Origin: Corallococcus terminator
GTDB taxonomy: Bacteria > Myxococcota > Myxococcia > Myxococcales > Myxococcaceae
Direction of reading: 5' to 3'
Length of the DNA stretch: 32,890 bases
Assembly (NCBI RefSeq): GCF_003611635.1
Contig: NZ_RAVZ01000066.1
Location: 1-32,890, forward strand
The notes beneath the pieces are model-generated. The model made no database searches. It was not told the DNA's origin and worked only from the letters and a program-made list of their open reading frames with translations. This document shows positions 25,357 through 30,714 of the stretch, one piece after another (within the stretch, counting starts at the first letter, position 1; every line of letters starts with the position of its first letter). Both the position numbers and the translations under genes were made by a program.

Positions 25357-26267
25357 TGCCAGAGGACCTTCGTCACCTGCACCACGTGGTCGCGGATGAA
25401 GCGGATGGCCTCGTCGTCCTCGACCGCGCCCCGCCAGAGCATCTCCATGGGCGTGCCCTGCAGGGCCAGGGGCACCGCCGTCGTCTGGAGGTGCGGGCGC
25501 AGCCGGAGGATGTCGCGCGCGACCATCTTCGGCACCGTGGCGAGCAGCTCACTTCCATCCACCAGGGCGCCGATGCTCTGGAAGGTGGGCACCGACACGC
25601 GGATCCGGCGCTGGACGTCGAAGTGGTCCTCCACGACGCCGCGCAGGTCTCCGTTGTACGAGACGATGACGTGCTCGTGCTCCAGGTAGCGCTCCAGCGT
25701 GAGGCGCTTGCCGACGCGTGCGTGGCGTGGGTCGTAGAGGCAGACGAAGCCTCCGTTGAAGAGCTCCAGGCGCCGGGTGCCGGCCGGAAGCTCGTCCGCC
25801 ACCGTCACCGCGATGTCCACCGTGGAGTCCGTCAAGGCCGCCACGACGGTGCGGAACTGGACCGGCAACACCACCAGCCGCATGCGCGGCGCCTCCCGGG
25901 CGAGGATCCGGAGCAAGGGAGGAAGCAGCCAGGCCTCGGTCACGTCCGACAGGCCCAGGCGCACCGTCCGCTCGCTCGTCTTCGGGTCGAACGCCACGGG
26001 TGACAGCGTGGCCTCCACGAGCGCCCCCAGGTGGGGCCGCGCTGAAGCAAGCAGGCGCTCGCCGCGCGTGGTCAGCGCCAGCCCCCGTCCCGCGCGGACG
26101 AAGAGGGGAGCACCTACCGTTGATGCGAGCCGCCTCAGCGCCGCGCTCACCGCGGGCTGCGTGAGGTAGAGGCGCTCGGCTGCCACCGTGACGCTGCCGG
26201 CCTCCGCCACCACGACGAAGACGCGGAGCAGGTTGAGGTCCAGGTTCCTCCCATAGATGTCGTTCAT
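25347..26267 (-). CDS. LysR-family transcriptional regulator
   Basis: A 306-residue LysR-type regulator. The helix-turn-helix is clear (LDLNLLRVFVVVAEAGSVT, then AAERLYLTQPAVSAALRRL) with the LysR-typical TLTTRGERLL linker, then an effector domain from about residue 90 (ERTVRLGLSDVTEAWLLPPL). The NDIYGRNLDLNLLRVF start and SDVTEAWLLP stretch are like the NodD/PcpR/ToxR-like branch. It is divergent from the aldo/keto reductase with a 75-base shared promoter and probably regulates it. The gene's last codons sit in the 12-bp hairpin shared with the DUF3060 gene. Confidence 0.92.
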   Translation of the reverse strand: MNDIYGRNLDLNLLRVFVVVAEAGSVTVAAERLYLTQPAVSAALRRLASTVGAPLFVRAGRGLALTTRGERLLASARPHLGALVEATLSPVAFDPKTSERTVRLGLSDVTEAWLLPPLLRILAREAPRMRLVVLPVQFRTVVAALTDSTVDIAVTVADELPAGTRRLELFNGGFVCLYDPRHARVGKRLTLERYLEHEHVIVSYNGDLRGVVEDHFDVQRRIRVSVPTFQSIGALVDGSELLATVPKMVARDILRLRPHLQTTAVPLALQGTPMEMLWRGAVEDDEAIRFIRDHVVQVTKVLWHDA

Positions 26268-26270
26268 GAT

Positions 26271-26284
26271 TGGGATACATCCTA
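26271..26284. promoter_or_regulatory. Candidate LysR operator
   Basis: TGGGATACATCCTA contains the perfect inverted repeat GGATACATCC (26273-26282) with matching outer T and A. It is 4 bases from the LysR start codon and 59 bases before the reductase start, a usual place for an autoregulatory site. It has N12, not N11, between the outer T and A. Confidence 0.45.
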
Positions 26285-26342
26285 TTCAATGGATTTCAGC
26301 ATGGCGAATGATGAATCTCCCCTCACACGGAAGGGACGACAC

Positions 26343-27344
26343 ATGGCCACGCAAGAGACGAAGCAGGCGCAGCGCACGGTGAAGCTGGGTTCCACGGGCC
26401 CGGAGGTATTCCCGCTCGGGCTGGGGTGCATGGGGATGTCGGGCATGTACGGCGCGACGGATGACGCGGAGAGCATCCGGACGATCCACGCCGCCATCGA
26501 CCGGGGCGTCACGCTCCTCGACACCGGGGACTTCTACGGGATGGGGCACAACGAGATGCTCGTGGGGCGCGCCATCGCGGGCCGGCGCGAGCGCGTCCAG
26601 TTGTCGGTGAAGTTCGGTGCGCTTCGCGGGCCGGACGGAAGCTGGATGGGCATGGACATGCGTCCCGCCGCGGTGAAGACCTTCGCGGCCTACAGCCTGA
26701 AGCGGTTGGGGGTGGACGTCATCGACATCTACCGCCCCGCGCGGTTGGATCCCGCCGTCCCCATCGAGGACACCATCGGCGCCATCGCGGACCTCGTGAA
26801 GGCCGGCTACGTGCGCCACATCGGGTTGTCCGAGATGGGCGTGGAGACCCTCCGCCGCGCGCACCGCGTGCACCCCATCGTCGATTTGCAGATTGAGTAC
26901 GCGGTGTCGACCCGGGGCCCCGAGGCGGCCATCTTCCCCGCGCTCAACGAGCTGGGCATCAGCGCGACGCTCTACGGCGTCCTCTCACGCGGGCTCCTGA
27001 CGGGGAGCAAGCCGAAGGGGCAGGGCGACTACCGCGCCTACCTGCCGCGCTTCGCCGGCGCCAACGGTGAGAAGAACCAGGACAGCGTGGCCGCCCTCCA
27101 GCGCTTCGCCCAGGAGCGGCGGATGACGCCGGGCCAGCTCGCCATCGCCTGGGTGTTCGCGCGCCAGCCCGGCTTCGTTCCGGTGGTGGGCGCGAAGACG
27201 GAGGCGCAACTGGACGACGCGCTGGGCGCCCTCGCCCGGCCGCTGTCGAAGGAGGACGTGGCGGCCCTGGAGTCGCTCGTGACGATCGCTGGCGACCGCT
27301 ACGGGGCGGAGCAGATGCACCACCTGGACAGCGAGCGCCGGTAG
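26343..27344 (+). CDS. Aldo/keto reductase with substituted catalytic His
   Basis: A 333-residue aldo/keto reductase (PF00248, TIM barrel, NADPH-dependent). The ATG at 26343 follows GAAGGGA at 7 bases; the frame is open to 26289 but that region is divergent promoter. The family pattern is strong: VFPLGLGCMGMSGMYG, GVTLLDTGDFYGMGHNEMLVG with Asp60 and the catalytic Tyr65, LSVKFG with Lys90, LGVDVIDIY, then SEMGVETLRRAH and a C-terminal PGFVPVVGAKTEAQLDDAL for cofactor binding. In most relatives (DLYYQHRVDP) the next catalytic residue is His; here the motif reads DIYRPARLDP, so it is Ala133. Activity may be changed or another residue may polarise the carbonyl. Induction by the divergent LysR is likely. 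Confidence 0.93.
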   Translation: MATQETKQAQRTVKLGSTGPEVFPLGLGCMGMSGMYGATDDAESIRTIHAAIDRGVTLLDTGDFYGMGHNEMLVGRAIAGRRERVQLSVKFGALRGPDGSWMGMDMRPAAVKTFAAYSLKRLGVDVIDIYRPARLDPAVPIEDTIGAIADLVKAGYVRHIGLSEMGVETLRRAHRVHPIVDLQIEYAVSTRGPEAAIFPALNELGISATLYGVLSRGLLTGSKPKGQGDYRAYLPRFAGANGEKNQDSVAALQRFAQERRMTPGQLAIAWVFARQPGFVPVVGAKTEAQLDDALGALARPLSKEDVAALESLVTIAGDRYGAEQMHHLDSERR

Positions 27345-27373
27345 CCGCGGCGGCAAGGAATGGCCCGCCGCGG
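27345..27373. terminator. Hairpin between convergent reductase and inhibitor genes
   Basis: CCGCGGCGG at 27345-27353, directly after the reductase stop codon, pairs perfectly with CCGCCGCGG at 27365-27373 around an 11-base loop. It lies between two convergent genes and can serve both. No T-run. Confidence 0.5.
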
Positions 27374-27396
27374 ACAACCCAGAGTCAGGCGGCGGG

Positions 27397-27810
27397 TCAG
27401 TAAACCCAGACACTCTTCGGGTGGTAGCCCAGGCTGCTGACCGAGGTGTGGGCGTCGATGGGGTGCGGGCCTCCGTCGCAGTCCTCATTGAAGAACAGGG
27501 ATGCGGTGTACCCGTTCGTGTTGATGACCGAGTTGGCCCGCCCCTCCCAGCCGTGCTCCGGGAGGTTCACGCACGTTCCCGCCACGGGATCGATGGCCTG
27601 GACCATGAAGACCTCACCCGTGAAGTCCTCACCCTCGAAGAGGCAGAGGGTGCCAGGGAACGGACAGGGCGAATCGGTGTCCTGGGCTGAAACGCCCGCG
27701 GGCAGCAGGGCCGTCATCGCCAGGGCCGCGGCCGCGGCGAGGATGCGCGACCGGGGGAGCTGACGACGCGGAGAATGACCTTCGGTGTGCGTGCGCTTGA
27801 GTCCGTGCAT
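27397..27810 (-). CDS. Secreted peptidase inhibitor family I36 protein (copy 1)
   Basis: A 137-residue exported protein. GGAGGAG precedes the ATG complementary to 27808-27810. An Arg-rich n-region (MHGLKRTH...) and a hydrophobic stretch (ILAAAAALAMTALLPAGVSA) make a signal peptide cleaved near SAQ-D. The mature ~95 residues match family I36 (PF03995, Streptomyces metalloproteinase inhibitor SMPI, a beta-gamma-crystallin-like fold): SPCPFPGTLCLFEGEDFTG, CVNLPEHGWEGRANSVINT, ASLFFNEDC and the end PKSVWVY. Cys49, 56, 80 and 111 can form two disulfides. Likely secreted to inhibit metalloproteases or to act as a spore or cell-surface crystallin-like protein. It is the downstream copy of a tandem pair, 45 bases after the first. 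Confidence 0.83.
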   Translation of the reverse strand: MHGLKRTHTEGHSPRRQLPRSRILAAAAALAMTALLPAGVSAQDTDSPCPFPGTLCLFEGEDFTGEVFMVQAIDPVAGTCVNLPEHGWEGRANSVINTNGYTASLFFNEDCDGGPHPIDAHTSVSSLGYHPKSVWVY

Positions 27811-27855
27811 GGCTGCTCCTCCACCGCCCGTCATGGGCTGGTTCCGTTGTCAGCT

Positions 27856-28272
27856 TCAGTAGACCCAGACACTCTTCGGCTGGAACGACAGGGAGTTCTG
27901 CCCCGAGTGGGGATCGACAGGGTGGGGGCCGCCGACACAGTCCGCGTTGAGGAACAGCGACGCGTAATAGTTGCCTGTGTTGATGGCCGAATACGCCCGG
28001 TCCTCCCAGCCATGCTCCCCCAGGTTGACGCAGACGCCCACGCCGGGAGTGATTGCACGGACGTTCCAGACCGCGCCGGTGTAGTCCGTGCCCTCGAACA
28101 GACAGAGGACCCCCGAGAAGGGACAGGGGGAGTCCGTCTGCGCCAGGGCGCTCCCTGGCATCAGCAGCAACGCTCCCGCCGTGAGTCCTGCCACCAGGGC
28201 GGTCTTCCACCCGAGGGAAGCAGCGTGCTGGAAACGAACCTTGTCGTGCGTGCGCTTGAGCCAGTGCACCAT
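27856..28272 (-). CDS. Secreted peptidase inhibitor family I36 protein (copy 2)
   Basis: A 138-residue paralogue of the neighbouring I36 gene. GGAGG sits five bases before the ATG complementary to 28270-28272. Signal peptide MVHWLKRTH... through ALVAGLTAGALLLMPGSALA; mature part TDSPCPFSGVLCLFEGTDYTG, CVNLGEHGWEDRAYSAINT, ASLFLNADCVGGPHPVDP and PKSVWVY. Cys50, 57, 81 and 112 align with those of copy 1. The two mature proteins share most core residues, and the LKRTH at the start of the signal is kept too, so this is a tandem duplication. It is the promoter-proximal copy of the pair, with TATACT on the minus strand at 28330-28325 as a possible -10 box. Confidence 0.84.
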   Translation of the reverse strand: MVHWLKRTHDKVRFQHAASLGWKTALVAGLTAGALLLMPGSALAQTDSPCPFSGVLCLFEGTDYTGAVWNVRAITPGVGVCVNLGEHGWEDRAYSAINTGNYYASLFLNADCVGGPHPVDPHSGQNSLSFQPKSVWVY

Positions 28273-28324
28273 GAGGCCTCCGCTGCCCATCCCGGGCAGG
28301 TTCCGGTGTGAACGGCAGCAGCGG

Positions 28325-28330
28325 AGTATA
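28325..28330 (-). promoter_or_regulatory. Candidate -10 box for I36 tandem genes
   Basis: Read on the minus strand, TATACT (five of six consensus bases) lies 52 bases before the first I36 start codon, in an A/T-richer gap. No clear -35 hexamer was found. Confidence 0.3.
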
Positions 28331-28401
28331 GCCAGTCGTGATGATGAAACTTGGATTTCGCTATTAGTGTGAAAATGCAGTGAGCTGGGGTTGCAACACC
28401 C

Positions 28402-28418
28402 CCATTGAAAGGCAATGG
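28402..28418 (-). terminator. Hairpin after the Clp-ATPase genes
   Basis: CCATTG and CAATGG form a perfect 6-bp stem with a 5-base loop one base beyond the last stop codon of the minus-strand Clp pair. A second small palindrome (GGGGT/ACCCC, 28387-28402) follows. Together they may end the ATPase transcript before the I36 promoter. Confidence 0.35.
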
Positions 28419-28419
28419 C

Positions 28420-30711
28420 TCAAGCGAGCTCCACCGCGCCATCCGTCCCCACCCGCAGCATGACGTGCGCTGGAGGGGCGCTGGCGTGCCCGGCGAGCCA
28501 CTGGGCCAGCCGCGTCACCACGTGCTGCTCCACCGCGCGCTTCAGGGGCCGGGCGCCGTAGCGCGCGTCGAAGCCGGTGCGCGCCAGGTACTCCACCACG
28601 TCCTCGCCGAAGGACACCTTCACGCCCCGGCGGGCGAGCCCCTCGCGCGTCAGGGCTGCCTCCAGCGTGCGACGCGCCAGGGCGTGGATGACGTCCGGGG
28701 TGAGGGACCGGTAGGGCACCACCTGATCCAACCGGTTCAGCAGCTCGGGCCGGAAGAAGGCGGTGGCGGCGCCCAGGTAGTGCTGCTCCATGTCGCGCAC
28801 GCTGCCTCCGCCAAAGCCGAGTGAACGCCCCGCGCTGTCCGCGCCCAGGTTGCTGGTGAGCAGCACCACGGTGTTGCGGAAGCTGACGGTGCGGCCGGTG
28901 CCGTCCGTGAGGCGTCCCTCGCCCAGGACCTGGAGCAAGAGGTCATGCACGCCTGCGTCCGCCTTCTCCACCTCGTCCAGCAGCACCACGCCGAAGGGCT
29001 GCTCACGTACGCGGCGCGCGAGGCCTCCCTGCTGGCCGCCCCCTTCGCCCACCAGTCGCCCCGCGCTGCCCGGCGCCGCGTACTCCGCCATGTCGAAGCG
29101 GGCCAGCCGGGACGTGTCGCCGAAGAGGTACTCCGCCAACGCCAGCGCGGACTCCGTCTTGCCCACGCCGGTGGGGCCCAACAGCAGGAAGACACCCAGC
29201 GGGCGGGACGGATCCGCCAGTCCCGTCTTCAGCGTGACGATGAGGTTGCGCAAGAGAAGCGTGGCCTCGTCCTGGCCGACGATGCGCTCGCGGAAGCGCC
29301 GCAGGAGGGCCTCCGGATCCAGGCGCATGGACGTGTCCACCAGCTCGCGCGGATAGCCGGTGCGCGTGCAGAAGGCCTGCGTCACCCCGGCCGCGTCCAC
29401 CTCGCCAGTGGGGGAGGGCTGGGTGCTGGCCGAGCGCAGCAGGGACACCGCACCACCAGGGGGCGGACCGTCTCCGAAGCGCTCCGTCAGTTCGGCGGCC
29501 CGCTCCAGGGCGTCCGCGGTGAAGCGCACCTTGCGCGCGCGGGCCACCCGCTGCGAGGCCTGCTGGAGCGCGTCGCGCGCGGCCCCGGCATCCAGGGGGG
29601 CCACGGAGAAGTGCCGCAGCGCCTGCAGGAAGGCCCCGTGCGTCCGCTCCGCGCGGGCCACGTCCTCCGGGGTGGCCTCCAGCACCAGCGTCACCTCGCC
29701 GCCCTCCAGGGACGGCAGCAGGTGGCGCGCCACGTCCAGGCCGGTGTCACCGCCGCCCAGCGAGAGCAGCTCCGACAAGCTGTCCAGGTGCAGCACCGCG
29801 CGGCGCACGCGCAGCGCCTCCACCATGGCCTGCACGCGCTCCTGCCACTGCCCCAGGTAGCGCATGCCCGCCATGATGCGTCCGCCCGACGTGCTGTACA
29901 CCTCCAGGCCGTGCAGGGGATGGCCGGCCCCCGCGCCTTCCGCGCGCTGCACCAGTTCGTGCACCAGCGCCGTCTTGCCCACGGAGGCCGGGCCCACCAG
30001 CAGCACGCTGGCGCGGGCGCTCGCGGTGACGGTCTCGGCGAGCCGGGCCACCTCCGCGTCGCGCCCCCACGCGCGCTCCAGGAGGCCCGCGCGCGCCTCC
30101 TCGTTGAGGCAGCGGCTGGCCTCCGCGAGCCCGGCGGGCGGAGGCGGGCGCCGGGACTGCTTCGGGCCCTCCTCCTCGGCGCGGGCCTTCGTCGGCTTCA
30201 TGCGCGTCGACACGGACAGCGTCTCCACCGACTCCTCGCCCAGGTATGCAAGCCCGTGCAGCCGCTCCAGCGGCGCGAGGTACAGCTCGTGGCGGACCAG
30301 CTCCTCCACGTAGGACTCCAGGTCCGCCGTGTCGTGCAGCGTGCCCTCCACGCCCACGCGTGGCACCCACACCCTGAGCGGCCCCTTCGCCGCGTCGCCC
30401 TTGCGCGCGGCCCGGGCCGCGCCCCGCCCGCCATGGGTCACCACCGTCAGGCGCAGCGGTACGGGCAGCAGCCGCCCATGCTGCATGGCGCGCACGGTGA
30501 GGGCCATGCGGCGCTGGCGCAGGTCCGCCCAGTGCGTCACGTCGTCCGACAGTTCGCCCCGGCGCAGGAGGCGGCCCAGCACCTCCGCGATGTCCAACCG
30601 CGCGGCGTTCAGGTCGCTCGCGAACGAGGCCAGATGCGGGTGCGTCAGCACGTGGGCCGCCACGCCCAGTCCTGGATAGCGGCGCACGAAGAGGTGGAAG
30701 TTCTTGTCCAT
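28420..30711 (-). CDS. Clp/HSP100-like AAA+ ATPase (second of a coupled pair)
   Basis: A 763-residue protein with two AAA+ modules. Residues 1-170 do not look like a Clp N-domain but have a helical start (VAAHVLTHPHLASFASDLNA) and a beta-rich part, function unknown. Module 1 (about 203-430): Walker A GPASVGKT (240-247), the pore-like GRIMAGMRYLGQWQERVQAM stretch, and a Walker B that reads VLHLDS (306-311), with Ser in place of the catalytic Glu. Module 2 (about 465-763, Clp AAA_2 type): IVGQDEA, Walker A GPTGVGKT (512-519), intact Walker B VVLLDE (575-580), sensor LLTSNLGA, then LGF at 631-633, FFRPELLNRLDQVV and the D2-small DARYGARPLKRAVE. No ClpB-type coiled-coil M-domain is present between the modules. 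The start is 3 bases after the stop of the upstream ATPase gene, so the two are coupled and probably form one complex. Confidence 0.9.
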   Translation of the reverse strand: MDKNFHLFVRRYPGLGVAAHVLTHPHLASFASDLNAARLDIAEVLGRLLRRGELSDDVTHWADLRQRRMALTVRAMQHGRLLPVPLRLTVVTHGGRGAARAARKGDAAKGPLRVWVPRVGVEGTLHDTADLESYVEELVRHELYLAPLERLHGLAYLGEESVETLSVSTRMKPTKARAEEEGPKQSRRPPPPAGLAEASRCLNEEARAGLLERAWGRDAEVARLAETVTASARASVLLVGPASVGKTALVHELVQRAEGAGAGHPLHGLEVYSTSGGRIMAGMRYLGQWQERVQAMVEALRVRRAVLHLDSLSELLSLGGGDTGLDVARHLLPSLEGGEVTLVLEATPEDVARAERTHGAFLQALRHFSVAPLDAGAARDALQQASQRVARARKVRFTADALERAAELTERFGDGPPPGGAVSLLRSASTQPSPTGEVDAAGVTQAFCTRTGYPRELVDTSMRLDPEALLRRFRERIVGQDEATLLLRNLIVTLKTGLADPSRPLGVFLLLGPTGVGKTESALALAEYLFGDTSRLARFDMAEYAAPGSAGRLVGEGGGQQGGLARRVREQPFGVVLLDEVEKADAGVHDLLLQVLGEGRLTDGTGRTVSFRNTVVLLTSNLGADSAGRSLGFGGGSVRDMEQHYLGAATAFFRPELLNRLDQVVPYRSLTPDVIHALARRTLEAALTREGLARRGVKVSFGEDVVEYLARTGFDARYGARPLKRAVEQHVVTRLAQWLAGHASAPPAHVMLRVGTDGAVELA

Positions 30712-30714
30712 GGC

